A model generated the notes under the pieces. It was given only the letters and a program-made list of their open reading frames with translations, searched no databases and was not told where the DNA came from. A stretch of 64,000 bases of DNA, taken from Isoetes taiwanensis. Lineage: Eukaryota > Streptophyta > Lycopodiopsida > Isoetales > Isoetaceae. Shown here one piece after another: positions 32,931 through 45,899 of this stretch. How positions within the stretch are numbered: the first letter of the stretch is position 1; the number at the start of each line of letters is the position of its first letter. The position numbers were made by a program, and so were the translations under genes. The stretch is taken from positions 3,422,621 to 3,486,620 of the forward strand of contig JAJEKV010000095.1 in the NCBI GenBank assembly GCA_021234155.1, read 5' to 3'.

Positions 32931-35900
32931 CACTTTAAAATCTGATAACAGACTTTCATCCTTAGTACTCCTTGCAGGAATACCAAGTCTGCAATTAGCA
33001 GCCCTAGGACAACTTACAGGCACAGTTACCTAGGCCAAGACTAGATTCAAGAACTTTAATTTTATCATTATATATCATAACTGGAACATGTCAAAATGAA
33101 CGCATAATGTCAATTTCAAATAACACCTTTGGAATTAATTTCTGTTTCTAATATTCAGCATACATGACAGGCTTAAACTAGAATATCAGTTAAGAGTAGA
33201 CCTGTGTATCCTCTTGATATCAATATTAAATGATTTTCCATATTCAAAACATTAAATAACACATAAGTTTCAAGATTGACAATTTGATTCAAGCAGAGAC
33301 TATATTTTGCTGTAAATATTTCCCATTTTCCTTTTGGAACGTGCTTACTTGCTTATTTGAAGTCTTGTACATCAAATTTGAAAATGTAAAGAGCAATCCA
33401 TCAAAGCATGGAGCAAGAAACCTGGTTACCTGCAGTAGAACCAAAGGACAGTTAGCCTTAATCAGGGTAAGAACCTAAGCTACTAACAGGTAAGCATTAG
33501 GTTTCTTGGGTATTCCCCTTCACCATGACTTTAATGGTACTAGTGTCGGGTATGTAGTCATTGAGAAAAACTCAGATTTCCGGGACTTATGCACAGCAAA
33601 TTCATATACTGTCCTAATTACCCAAGCCAGATTCTGCCTAGCATGTAGTCATAATTGTCCGCAAATAGTCACAGGGTATTCCCTTACCATGGAGTTATAT
33701 CTGAAGCCCAACTAAACATTTATACTTACTGTACACATACATCATTATTGCAGCAAGTGTAGTGCAGTCCGTAACCACCTATGCAGTTGTATCGGCAAGC
33801 ATTTATCGCTTATGCCCACACTCTATGTGGCTTGGATCTATAATTTATTTGTTTACCATCTAGTTGTGTCAATTACATAAAAGCCTTATCCCTAATGGTA
33901 AGAGTCAAAGAACTAAACTTCCAGCTCATATATGGTTCAGTAAATAAGGGATCCAGCTAATTTCTCCAAGTTTAAAGTTATAATAACCCATTAAATCTTA
34001 TATGCCAATCAGGGTATACCACCGACCAATGCATTATCTCTTCCCAACTTCTTAAAAGCAAGAAGTCATTACATGTTTTATTCCTGCACAAATTTGCATC
34101 TAACATTTGTGCATCTAACAACCATTCCAATGACCTAATCTCCATGCATGCATTAGCAATAACTTGAATAAATTTCATATCAACACTTATTTAGTGAGTA
34201 ACAGATCCAGCAATCTTTTTAAACTCAGCCAAAAACCTTAAAAAGGAAATACAATGAATATATTAATTCCCCTATTTCTTGCTACAATCTTCATTTGCGG
34301 ATCTATAAGATCTTCATTTGCCAGATCTATAAGAATATTCAAATCGTAAAACCAAAGCAAAGACCTCGATTATTGATTATTGTGCGCTCTTGTCTTGTTG
34401 TTATTTTCATTGCCTTCTAACTTCATCTGTCCATGGCATGCCCTCTTAGGATCATTTCTTTGGCATGTTTTGGTCAGCTTTTTCTCTGCTTCTCACTGCG
34501 ACAATGGCAAAGGCAGATACAACGAAATTGCCAAGGGAGATGCCAGCATCTTCAAGAGAAAATATGGGCCAAATAGAAGAGCGAAATGCAGCAGAACTTG
34601 GTTTACCACATGCAACGATCCTTCTCGCACAAAGGAATACCTCTTTCTAGTGGAATCCACTTTGTCTTATAGCACCGCCATGGCCGTTCATGTTGCACAA
34701 ACAAAGCAGCCGGCTATCCACTATTTGAACGAAAACCTAACTTCGAACCCTAAAATGAGTTCGTCTAAGGTAAAACGAATTAATATTTTCAGAAAATACA
34801 AAAGGCAGAATATGCCCTTTCCCTTTTTTTTGGGAGATTATCAGGTAATCCAAAAGTGAAACATAGCATACTGCAACTCAAGATTCATACAATATACATG
34901 GCAAAATAAACATCCCAATATGTTAACATCTATGTAACAAAACCAAGGGGAAAGAAGGCATGACAATTTTAGACGTGCATGTACAAGGGCTAAAATATGC
35001 CATGCATGTGCATGCAACAAAGCCTTTTAGGCAAATGGCAACTTGCATGTAAGGAGCACATGCTGTTTTCCAAAACGTGAGCCATAATGCAACCATAAGT
35101 CAACTCCAATTTTAGAGTCCAAAAGTGAAATTTCCATATTCCACATGTTAATGTCAACATCAATTTTGTTTAATCAAATGACTATTTGTTATTTGCCATA
35201 TTGCTACAAGAACAACCTAGTTTATTCATCTGAAACCTTCAAACAGGCACAACCCTATGGTTTATTCCATGCCTGACAAACTATCATATTTTACCATAAC
35301 ATGGCCATTTTTTCAGAGATATCAATTACATGGCACATATGCCTTCATTGCATATTCTGGGATATCATATATTGGCCATTATGTTGGCAACCTCATGTGC
35401 ATCATATTTGAGCTAACTATATAATTTCTACTTTAATAAAAAAACCCACCCTCCAACCGAGGTTGCGGGGGCCCATGCAGGTTTAACTTCTTTTAGCATA
35501 GCCTATCTTAAGAATTTAAACCTAAAGGTTACAGCAAGGGGTGCAGGACCTTGCTGTAACGCACAGGCCCTGCCTTCCCCATGTAAATACTTTTTTGCAC
35601 AACATAAAAATCTTTATGCAAAAGAACTTACCATATTTTTTTCGTCTGGACTTTGTCCCAAAGGTTGTACAGCAGTCCACTTTTTTGAGAACATGTCACA
35701 TTGAGTGTCATAAATCGCGAATGCATGTTTGGACAAATGTCATATTCTACTGCAATAATAGCATAGAATCATTGTGATACTTGCACACAGTCCATCTCAA
35801 TTGGTGTAATATCCTCCAATGAGGCCATGCCATTCCTTGTCCTATATATTGACCAACAAAGGGATTAGTATTAAGCATCACCTGTCAAATTATCCATCTT

Positions 35901-35947
35901 AGTCCTGGTTTCTAGTATAACTAGAAAACTGAATTTAAGAAAAAAAA
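32931..35947. repeat. array unit 3
   Basis: Full unit. An indel at about 34704 (ACAAAGCAGCC against ACAGCAGCC in the others) shifts the long frame and makes it read 159 codons here. Confidence 0.9.
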
Positions 35948-38442
35948 CACTTTAAAATCTGATAACAGACTTTCATCCTTAGTACTCCTTGCAGGAATAC
36001 CAAGTCTGCAATTAGCAGCCCTAGGACAACTTACAGGCACAGTTACCTAGGCCAAGACTAGATTCAAGAACTTTAATTTTATCATTATATATCATAACTG
36101 GAACATGTCAAAATGAACGCATAATGTCAATTTCAAATAACACCTTTGGAATTAATTTCTGTTTCTAATATTCAAAGCATACATGACAGGCTTAAACTAG
36201 AATATCAGTTAAAGTAGACCTGTGTATCCTCTTGATATCAATATTAAATGATTTTCCATATTCAAAACATTAAATAACACATAAGTTTCAAGATTGACAA
36301 TTTGATTCAAGCAGAGACTATATTTTGCTGTAAATATTTCCCATTTTCCTTTTGGAACGTGCTTACTTGCTTATTTGAAGTCTTGTACATCAAATTTGAA
36401 AATGTAAAGAGCAATCCATCAAAGCATGGAGCAAGAAACCTGGTTACCTGCAGTAGAACCAAAGGACAGTTAGCCTTAATCAGGGTAAGAACCTAAGCTA
36501 CTAACAGGTAAGCATTAGGTTTCTTGGGTATTCCCCCTTCACCATGACTTTAATGGTACTAGTGTCGATATGTAGTCATTGAGAAAACTCAGATTTCCAG
36601 GACTTATGCACAGCAAATTCATATACTGTCCTAATTACCCAGCAGATTCTGCCTAGCATGTAGTCATAATTGTCCAGCAAATAGTCACAGGGTATTCCCT
36701 TACCATGGAGTTATATCTGAAGCCCAACTAAACATTTATACTTACTGTACACATACATCATTATTGCAGCAAGTGTAGTGCAGTCCGTAACCACCTATGC
36801 AGTTGTATCAGCCAGCATTTACTGCTTATGCCCACACTCTATGTGGCTTGGATCTATAATTTATTTGTTTACCATCTAGTTGTGTCAGTACATAAAAGCC
36901 TTATCCCTAATGGTAAGAGTCAGCAACTAAACTTCCAGCTCATATATGGTTCAGTAAATAAGGGATCCAGCTAATTTCTCCAAGTTTAAAGTTATAATAA
37001 CCCATTAAATCTTATATGCCAATCAGGGTATACCACTGACCAATGCATTATCTCTTCCCAACTTCTTAAAAGCAAGAAGTCATTACATGTTTTATTCCTG
37101 CACAAATTTGCATCTAACATTTGTGCATCTAACAACCATTCCAATGACCTAATCTCCATGCATGCATTAGCAATAACTTGAATAAATTTCATATCAACAC
37201 TTATTTAGTGAGTAACAGATCCAGCAATCTTTAAACTCAGCCAAAACCTTAAAAAAGGAAATACAATGAATATATTAATTCCCCTATTTCTTGCTACAAT
37301 CTTCATTTGCCAGATCTATAAGATCTTCATTTGCCAGATCTATAAGAATATTCAAATCGTAAAAACCAGCAAAGAACCTGATTATTGTGCGCTCTTGTCT
37401 TGTTGTTATTTTCATTGCCTTCTAACTTCATCTGTCCATGGCATGCCCTCTTAGGATCATTTCTTTGGCATGTTTTGGTCAGCTTTTTCTCTGCTTCTCA
37501 CTGCGACAATGGCAAAGGCAGATACAACGAAATTGCCAAGGGAGATGCCAGCATCTTCAAGAGAAAATATGGGCCAAATAGAAGAGCGAAATGCAGCAGA
37601 ACTTGGTTTACCACATGCAACGATCCTTCTCGCACAAAGGAATACCTCTTTCTAGTGGAATCCACTTTGTCTTATAGCACCGCCATGGCCGTTCATGTTG
37701 CACAAACAGCAGCCGGCTATCCACTATTTGAACGAAAACCTAACTTCGAACCCTAAAATGAGTTCGTCTAAGGTAAAAACGAATTAATATTTTCAGAAAA
37801 TACAAAAGGCAGAATATGCCCTTTCCCTTTTTTTTGGGAGATTATCAGGTAATCCAAAAGTGAAACATAGCATACTGCAACTCAAGATTCATACAATATA
37901 CATGGCAAAATAAACATCCCAATATGTTAACATCTATGTAACAAAACCAAGGGGAAAGAAGGCATGACAATTTTAGACGTGCATGTACAAGGGCTAAAAA
38001 TATGCCATGCATGTGCATGCAACAAAGCCTTTTTAGGCAAATGGCAACTTGCATGTAAGGAGCACATGCTGTTTTCCAAAACGTGAGCCATAATGCAACC
38101 ATAAGTCAACTCCAATTTTAGAGTCCAAAAGTGAAATTTCCATATTCCACATGTTAATGTCAACATCAATTTTGTTTAATCAAATGACTATTTGTTATTT
38201 GCCATATTGCTACAAGAACAACCTAGTTTATTCATCTGAAACCTTCAAACAGGCACAACCCTATGGTTTATTCCATGCCTGACAAACTATCATATTTTAC
38301 CATAACATGGCCATTTTTTCAGAGATATCAATTACATGGCACATATGCCTTCATTGCATATTCTGGGATATCATATATTGGCCATTATGTTGGCAACCTC
38401 ATGTGCATCATATTTGAGCTAACTATATAATTTCTACTTTAA
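35948..38442. repeat. array unit 4 (right-truncated)
   Basis: About 83% of a unit. It stops at TACTTTAATAAAAAA, where other units go on with ACCCACCCTCCAACC; here an A-run of 18 leads into repeat R. Confidence 0.9.
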
Positions 38443-38468
38443 TAAAAAAAAAAAAAAAAAACATATTT

Positions 38469-38704
38469 TTCACACTGGCATGGGTTTAAAGTTACCAAAA
38501 ACGTGTCTTCACCATGTAGATTGTACACTCTCCAAGAATTTTGAATAGAACTTCTATGATTGATCCTTCGTGATCTTAAGTTCTTCAGTTCTTAAATGTG
38601 CTAGATGCTTGACATTATATATGGCCTTGGAAGCATAATTTGGAGCCTAAATAATGTTTATCAAAAACTTAGTTTTTCCAATGGAAAAAAATTCAAATGA
38701 TATA
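38469..38704. repeat. dispersed repeat R, copy 2
   Basis: Starts with the same 33 bases as the end of copy 1 (CACACTGGCATGGGTTTAAA), goes on with CGTGTCTTCACCATG and AGTTCTTCAGTTCTTAAATG, then enters the next unit (TATGGCCTTGGAAGCATAAT). It is interrupted at about 38700 by a truncated LINE. Confidence 0.75.
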
Positions 38705-39070
38705 GATAGATAGAGAGATAGAGAGATTTTAACGTCCGCGGAAAATCAATCGGATTATGGGGCCCAATACAGAAGATGGGGCATAAGCCCGATGACACTA
38801 ACGAAACAAAAACACAGAACACATGCACATGAGCTAAAGGTAGCCAAGCCATGGGTTCTGAGGCCACTGGTCTCGAATGATAGCCGTGCCACCCCGGTAC
38901 GCTGCCCACTTCCGCTGTAACCTAGCCTCTTGCACTTTACACAATTCCTGGCGTCGTCTGGTCAGGTGGAGCGGAGAGAGATCCTCCTGAACCGAGTGCT
39001 GGGTGTCTTTCAGATGACTTTGAAGGACATAGAGCCTGTCTTGTGGGCTATTGAACCGCACAACGAATCG
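38705..39070 (-). mobile_element. 5'-truncated LINE copy with (TATC)n tail
   Basis: Minus-strand 3' end: GGACGTTAAAATCTC then (TATC)n, as in LINE 2. It interrupts repeat R between ATTCAAATGAT and CGATCGAAATGATAAAA, which are near neighbours in copy 1. The inside reads RRRQELCKVQEARLQRKWAA on the minus strand, of unknown domain. Confidence 0.6.
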
Positions 39071-39074
39071 ATCG

Positions 39075-39270
39075 AAATGATAAAATATAATGCCAATGGC
39101 CCAAAAAAAAAGAATATTTTTCACACTGGCATGGGTTTAGAGTTACCAAAAACGTGTCTTCACCATGATGATTGTACACTCTCCAAGAACTTTGAAAAGA
39201 ACTTCCATAATTGATCTTTTCTGGTCTTAAGTTCTTCAGTTCTTAAATGTACTAGATGCTTGATATTTCT
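39075..39270. repeat. dispersed repeat R, copy 3
   Basis: GATAAAATATAATGCCAATG, an A-run of nine, CACACTGGCATGGGTTTA and CGTGTCTTCACCATG in one piece. This copy shows the order of R before the array split it. Confidence 0.75.
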
Positions 39271-40544
39271 TAATGCATGGAATCTATTGAAAAGAATGCT
39301 GAAATAATGTCAAATCTGACAACAACAACCTCGCTAATTTCTTGTATACAAAATAAATTACTCCATAAGATTTATTGTCAGAGTTATCCCTTCTCCTTTT
39401 ATTGTTTTCTTCTTTTTCTCTCTCATTGTTTTTGCATGTTGGCCCTTTTTTCTTTCTCCCTTTATAGCTTTTTGCAATTTTATTGCAAGAAACAAAAAAA
39501 TATGCAGTTCTATATCTTTGCCCTTTAAGATGGTTTCAAGGGTAGCATGGCTACCATGACCATCAATTACCAGAAAGTGTATTTCAGAAATAAACCAGCC
39601 AAGCACAAAACAGTTCATCAGTCATCCATGCAGATTTCTAATAGCTCATTATGGTATCTTAGAAGTTGCACTTTGGTCTGACACTTGTTACTTTGATCGA
39701 GAATTATAGAGGGTATAGTGTCACATGGTTTATCTCAGATGCCTCTTCACCTTTATATAATCTATTTATACTATCTATCTATCTATCTATATAGTTTTAA
39801 ATCAGTCTAGTCAATAAATAAATAGAAAGCATACACGTCCCAGCCATTTGATATAATTGAGACAACATATGAAAGGTCCACAATTTGTAGACCAATTCAA
39901 TATACTTCAATACAAGATTCTAAAACTTGTATACCAAATCCTACACTTGTCCATATTAGATTCAAAAAACCTGCATTAATAGCGTGGTTTCATCCAGTCT
40001 ACTTATTTGGCTTTTCGATAATCAGTCTGATGCCCTGGGCGGTTTCATCTAGTCTACGTATTTGGTTATCTGTAATCACCCCGATCCATTCAACAACCAA
40101 TAATTAAACAAAAAGGTTAGCCCAACATTGTTTGATGATGATGTGTAGTAAATTTTTTCTAGAGAATAAGATATCTTTATTACGTAAGAACAATAACGGA
40201 ATAGGAAAGGAAGTCTTGTAATATCACTTATAGAAAAGAAAGAATGTTTGATCCCTTTCAACAGATGATGGTGTGTGTCGAATGACTTCGAATTGAGTTG
40301 AATAGAATTGGACGAAGGGAAAAGTCATGGCAGCAATAAGACTGCTGGGATACATATTTTTTAGAAGATTAGTTATTAATGCACTTATAGAAAAAAGGCA
40401 AATTTGTTCTCATCTTCATCTTCCATGCAAATGTCCATTTCCTATCCTTCTTCAATTAAGATTCCCTTCATTCCACTCCATCTACAAAGATGATTATATA
40501 TATGTAATATTTTATTGCACTTGCAAAATTTAGTACCTTGAATC
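39271..40544. other. spacer with CTAT microsatellite
   Basis: No gene seen. (CTAT)n lies at 39771-39793. Two similar phrases with TTTCATCYAGTCTACNTATT occur near 39990 and 40045. Confidence 0.5.
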
Positions 40545-40690
40545 CATTCGACACGTGATACGAGACATGTGGTGTGAGATAGAAGCCACATGTCTATGTA
40601 GGCATGGTGGAAGCAATGGCCACACTGAGGAAGCATTCTCAACGATTTATTATCCTCAAATTCAGCCAAGAGATCTGGCATATCAGATTA
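40545..40690 (-). pseudogene. decayed RING-H2 finger fragment (ATL-like E3 ligase)
   Basis: The minus strand reads LAEFEDNKSLRMLPQCGHCF, HHAYIDMWLLSHTTCLVSRV. The spacing and residues are those of the ATL-type RING-H2 finger (LPxCxHxFHxxCIDxWLxxHxTCPxC), but the zinc-binding Cys before IDMW is Tyr and the last Cys is Ser, and the first Cys pair is not kept. So the domain cannot bind two zincs as written. No neighbouring exon was recognised. Confidence 0.65.
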
Positions 40691-41059
40691 AGGAAGGAAA
40701 GAAAATCAATCCTATACTTAATATACTGAAGCAAGAAGGAACTTATGCCATCCTCTTTTATATCAATCATAAACCCTTCAAAGGAGAAAAACAAGAGAGA
40801 AAAACAAGAGAAAATATGTGGTAACTGTTGTAGTCCATGGCCCATCTCGCATGTTCTTACTTGGCTAATCGGTGTCACATGGACCTCCGAAGAAGCTATT
40901 TTCAGCTGGTGTAACAGAGCATTACCCCTTACCAGATCTTATTAAGAAAGTGCGCCAGCTGAGTCTTTACTATTTAATTGTAATTAAGGTCCCCAGCATT
41001 CAATTTCATATACCTTAGTTGCATTCTTGAAGATGAAGATAGGGATCTTTCAGTTCATT

Positions 41060-41110
41060 TAAACGAGAAAGAATAGAATAGAGTTTTTAACGTCCACGAA
41101 GACCAAGAGG
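41060..41110 (-). mobile_element. LINE 3' end fragment with (TATTC)n tail
   Basis: Minus-strand GGTCTTCGTGGACGTTAAAA followed by CTCTATTCTATTCTTTC. The same terminus as LINE 2 and the copy at 38.7 kb. How far the fragment goes to the right is unclear. Confidence 0.55.
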
Positions 41111-41150
41111 CTTTTGCGACATGCATATCGTGAAGGCACTGAACAAACAA

Positions 41151-41242
41151 GAGCTAGGAAGAAGATAAAGATGGACCAGATGGTGGAGACATGATCGAGC
41201 TAGGAAGAAGATAAAGATGGACAAGATGATGGAGACATGATC
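41151..41242. repeat. 46-base tandem duplication
   Basis: Two copies beginning GAGCTAGGAAGAAGATAAAG and ending GGAGACATGATC, with two differences. Confidence 0.9.
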
Positions 41243-41494
41243 TAAAATGGCAAGCAATACATAGCAAGTGAGATATGCATATACAATCTTAGCACAACTT
41301 TTTTTGGTACAATACCTTCCTCATCGATACAACACTAGATTAACAAAAAGTTTCCTTTTGTTTCAATTCAAATAACTTAAAAAATTCAAAAGGCAACAAG
41401 TATAGATGCTTGAATTCACAAGCTCAAAGAACGTTTTAAGAGACTTAGCTATGACGATGCATCCGCTATCTGACATGAAAAGAAGGGTTGCACC

Positions 41495-41660
41495 GTTAAA
41501 GCTTATGGACTATTATTTCTACATGCATGCATCCAAGTGAGCATCCAAGGGTTTTGCGCGGTTAAAGCTTAAGGACTTTCATTTCTACATGCATGCATCC
41601 AAACGAGCACAATTAAAGCTTATGGACTATCATTTCTATATGCATGCATCCAAGCGAATT
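41495..41660. repeat. three tandem copies of an about 55-70 base unit
   Basis: Each has TTAAAGCTTATGGACTAT-like sequence and ATGCATGCATCCAA. Unit length varies. Confidence 0.8.
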
Positions 41661-41710
41661 GCCGCTCACTGGTTTATAAGAGGGTTTATAACTTCTAAGG
41701 CTTTACAGAG

Positions 41711-41913
41711 GGATGTCCAGGCCTCTAGATTAGATTTTGCTTAAACCGGCAAAATGCCGTGCTTTGTTGCTACTTACCGGATTTTTCAGAAAATATCCTC
41801 TAATTTGCCGGATTTAACAAGCATTTTACAAAATTTTGACCGGAAATTTGCCGGCATCTATTAAAGAAACTGGATTTTAACAACTTCAACCAGAAATTCT
41901 AGGAGGACCCCCC
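41711..41913. repeat. fold-back repeat F, left arm
   Basis: Contains AAACCGGCAAAATGCCGTGC, TTGCTACTTACCGGATTTTT and TTTAACAAGCATTTTACAAA. The reverse complement of 41711-41837 follows the gypsy element at 52866-53000. The remaining part pairs with 53160-53250. Confidence 0.85.
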
Positions 41914-41916
41914 ATT

Positions 41917-44374
41917 TGCCCATTTCTGGCAACATGGACTAGCATCTATTATCAAAAACTTTTGTTTCATCCATATTTCCTCTAAGGAAAAGTTTCAGGC
42001 TATTGTGATCCCATTAGAGTTTGGAAGACATTTGACCAAGTTTGGAAGGCATTGGGGATCTCCTTTTATAGCCTAATCTTTTCCTTGAGGTAAAATACCT
42101 TTTAGACACATTCCCATTTGTTTAACATTTTCCTTTGATTTGAAGACGGGTGCAAAGGCTATAGCAAGATTATCAAGGAAGCACAAGATGTTTTACCAAA
42201 GCTCAACCTTATGAAGCTTGCTTGAGTTTCATTAGTAGTTTGAAGTCACACATATAAGGATGCCATCTTGGAAGTGAAACATGCTCTTATTCTAGCCTCG
42301 AAGTTTGGAAGACCCTTATAGAAGTTTGGAAGACCCTTAGGCTTTGAGCAAATGTATCTTCACCATGAGGTATGATTTGAGCATTAGAGACAATCGAGAT
42401 GAAATCAAGTGCTACTGAGAGGTACCCATCTTGTCTTCATTCCATATCCACCTTTTTATGTCCTATGAACCTTTTATAACCTTTCTCTCACCATGTTTTT
42501 CACTTTTGAGACCTTTTCCCATCATTTCACTACCCATTTTTTATTGATCCTACCTTCAATTGAGAATTGCCCCTAATGATCTTGAAAAACTTCAAAGGCA
42601 AGAAAACTCTTTTCTCTTTCTCATTTCATCTTCCTAAACCCTAGTATAGCCTATTTACACCCTTTTCCCATCTTTTCCCATGACTTTTTCACCATCCCTA
42701 TGTTGCAATATTCATTGACCATGGGTCAAAATGGACAAAAATTTAAATGTTTCAGTTTGACCTGAAAACCTTCTAGATGGAAAGCTTGGCAAAAAAGAGC
42801 TAACATGGCCTTTTTAAATTTGAAAAAAACCCTTGGGAAGGCCTTCAAAATTGGATTCTTGGGATGCGTGCCAAAAAAATAAAAAACCTATTCTAGCCTA
42901 TCTACCCTATCTATTTCTGCATAGTTCGTGTCACCCCCCAATTTTTCCACGTGGCGGCGTAGGCGTGGGGGGGGGCGGTTTCTGTTGGGTGTCCCCTCTG
43001 CGTGTAACACGTAAACTTAATAGTGGGGTCAACACTATTCCTTGTATACGTTTGCCGGACTTCGTTTGTGCCACGTGGGATATATCACCCTTAAGAATTT
43101 TTGATGAACCCTAAGAAATAGGGGAACCTGCTAAATCCGGCCAATTCGTGCCTAAATTTGATTGAATCCCGCCAATTTTCCCCCGAGATCAACTCCTGAA
43201 CCTTTTCCGAGACCTTGGGGACCCTCTGTGGCATTTGATCCGTGAGAAATTGCTCAAATTAGGCCTAAAATCACTCGGCCGAGCTAGTTTTGTGAGAGGA
43301 ACAGTTCTTAAACCAGCATTACAGATCAAATCGACACGCCCCTCAGAGATATACCTCTGTGATTTTGGCGCACTGAATATTTTGATATCATTTTGCGCGC
43401 TCGCTTTCAGATTCCAGCTCTATTTCGTTCGAGATTGAAGTCCCAGTTGTGACTGTTCAAAGATCGAAGCACCTCGATTGCAAACTTAAATAATCATTCC
43501 ATATTACTTCATTGGTATTTTTGAAGCACTTTCGAAAGACTCATCAGATCTTGAAATTGCTCTCAAGCATTATTACTCAAGCATTATTATTTTCGAAACT
43601 TTGGTAATACCCTGTTGACATTATCAAACTTTCTGTACCACATTGCTATAATGCATAGTCTTTGCCTGAAAAATCGTTTTCATCATTGTACATCCATTTT
43701 TTGTAATTTTGCATTGCTCTTTTAAAAAAGCAAAAAACCAAAAACAAGACAAAAACACTTACTCGGAGATTATATCCTCTTGGATAGTTGTATTTCATCC
43801 TTATAGGAATCCTAGAAACCTATACATTCGGAGAAAACATATAAAAGATTTCTTTTCATAATCATTATGAGTTTGTTCTTTTCTTGAGGTTTTGTTTACT
43901 TACGGAAAACTAAAACATCCTTTTGCTATTCAAACCTTTTGCACGTGATCTAGAGGCTATTTTGAAGTTGTCTGCACAGATCCCAACCCAAAATTTCCCA
44001 TCAAACTCCATCTGCAAAATTTGGCTCTCTGTTTTGGCACTCGCCAACTTTTTGACCTGCCTTTGACCTCGATTTTCTTGACCCTCCCTTATTCAAATCA
44101 AGTCAAATCTTCTCCACCATTTTCCTCTGCTTGTTGACCACTTATAACACCAATCAGATCTTCAAAATCTCTCAAGGTGTGTCAGCAAGTTCAGTTTTTG
44201 CTCGGCGGTTTTTTCGGGCCGGGGACTCTAGTGATTTTGAAAAACTAGCACTTCAAAAAATGAATTTTCTGGTTTCATATGACAAGGATTGATCACCCTA
44301 AGTGATCCGGAGGTTCTAACCATTCGTTTAAGATTCCTTTGAGGTTAGGCTAAAATTCCGGTTTTAGGCTAACA
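41917..44374 (+). repeat. 5' LTR
   Basis: 2458 bases, nearly identical to the 3' LTR. The left edge is slightly damaged (TTTGCCCATTT where the right LTR has TGTTACCCATT). Ends GGCTAACA at 44374. Confidence 0.9.
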
Positions 44375-44377
44375 TTT

Positions 44378-44390
44378 TGGAGGTTCTACC
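44378..44390 (+). other. candidate primer binding site
   Basis: TGGAGGTTCTACC starts three bases after the 5' LTR. The TGG fits the CCA end of a tRNA. I cannot name the tRNA. Confidence 0.35.
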
Positions 44391-44519
44391 GAGATTTTCA
44401 CCTGGAAGTTGAACTCCATGGCACCAAGGAAGACTGCTGAGCCCTGCTGAGCAACCTGAGGTAACAGGTCAACCAGATCTAGTAGGGGTAAGCATGAAAG
44501 TGGCTACCAGTTCCACAGC

Positions 44520-45540
44520 AAATGTTACAAATGTTTCTGCTTTGCCTTTTCCTCCACAAGCTCCTTACCAATTTGAGCTCACTATACCATTTCTTCCCCT
44601 TGTTATGATTCTTCCATGAATGCTAACCATTTCTTGAAGAATTTTGAAGAATATTATGAGGAGCATGGAAAGAAGAAAGGTACCAGATTTCTTTGAGTTT
44701 ATCAAATGCATGAAAGGTGATGAGGCCGGATCCCGGTTGGACTTTGAACTTTCAATAGGTACTAAGTGGGATAAATTGGAACAAAGGTTTCATCCAAGGT
44801 TTGGTAAGACTACTTCACCCCGGGACCTTGTTTTTGAGCTCAATTCCTTTTCTATTAAATCTGGTGAAAGTGTGAAACAAGATGTGGAAAGATTTAACTC
44901 TTATTTCTTTGGTGTGTAATAGGAACCATGTTTCCCACCCAACTTTGCATCCGGTTGCTTCCTTTATCGAGGTCCGATGTCCAGCCTAAGATTTATAGAA
45001 AGTTATTAAAACTTCAAAAGTTTGGTGAGCTAGATTCAATCCATAAGACATTTGTAAAATTTTGTAGATTTAGTAGAAATGCTAAGCTATGCGCCTCGAT
45101 GATGAAATCGAGATCCATTCTACCCTCCTCATCATGATGATCTCGAGCATGAGCCACACTATGCTAATGTTGCCCCCGTGGTATGCAGTTCGGAAGGAAA
45201 AGAAGAAGCCAAAAGTTGAAGAGCTAGACCCTCGGGTTTTTGAAATGAAATCGAGATAAGTAAGGTATCTCAAGCTCTCTTAGAAGTTACCAAACAACTC
45301 ATGGAGTTAAAAATAGTAATAATGCTCCTTCTTCTAGCTCTGCCATACCTGAATGCACAAACTGTGGTAAACCCTATCATAGGGCTGAAAATTGCTTTGC
45401 AAGATCTTGTCCTAAATGCCACAAAAGGGGCCATTTTGGTAGAGAATGTCCTGTTTGTTCTTTTTGCAAAGAGATAGGTCATGAAGAGAAGTTCTCAGTA
45501 GTTGTCAAGAATTACCTTGCAAAGCAAGAAAAAGGTAAAA
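44520..45540 (+). pseudogene. gag with three CCHC zinc knuckles
   Basis: 44644-44919 reads a gag core (KWDKLEQRFHPRFGKTTSPR; SIKSGESVKQDVERFNSYFF). From 45352 comes CTNCGKPYHRAENC, CPKCHKRGHFGREC and CSFCKEIGHEEKF: two complete CX2CX4HX4C knuckles and a third whose last Cys is lost at a GTTCTCAG site. The frame changes near 44920, 45120 and 45280. Confidence 0.8.
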
Positions 45541-45899
45541 AACAGTGTCCAATATTAGTTTTATTGAGACTTGAACAAGAAGAACAAGAAGAACAAGAAG
45601 AACAAGATGTTATGGTTGTGCAAACACGTGCTAGGCTCCATTGTGTACATCTCCAAGTTCTGTCCCACCAAGTGTAGCTCCTAAGGTAACATTTCAGCCA
45701 AACCCTCAGGATCTCCCCCTGCTCAAAGGTATAAACGAAGGATTTCGAGCTTGATGAATTTGAATTGCTTATGAAAAAACTCCAAGGTTATTGTAGACTT
45801 ACTAACTTTACTAAGGATTGCACCATCATACGGGGAAAAGCTCATCAAGAATACCCAAAATGTTGAAGAAATTGCTGCAGAAACTTGCAACAACATTTT

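Larger units (their letters stand above)
26923..38442. repeat. tandem array of a 3.0 kb unit, 3.8 copies
   Basis: Units start with CACTTTAAAATCTGATAACA at 26923, 29920, 32931 and 35948 (offsets 2997, 3011, 3017). The fourth is cut at an A-run at 38442. Units are nearly identical; most differences are small indels at CAG/CTG/CCGG sites. Each unit has the same non-conserved-looking open frames, such as one of 123 codons (MCALVLLLFSLPSNFICPWH, at 31361, 37385 and equivalents), and a 61-codon frame (MAKADTTKLPREMPASS). None resembles a known protein. No tRNA- or rRNA-like structure was seen. Confidence 0.95.

Noticed and set aside
38834-39124. Host gene on the minus strand
   Set aside because: The stretch lies inside a truncated retroelement copy bounded by the LINE terminal word and repeat R.
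44378-44390. Naming the tRNA primer of the gypsy element
   Set aside because: The site starts with TGG but I could not match it to a known plant tRNA end, so only a candidate site is given.
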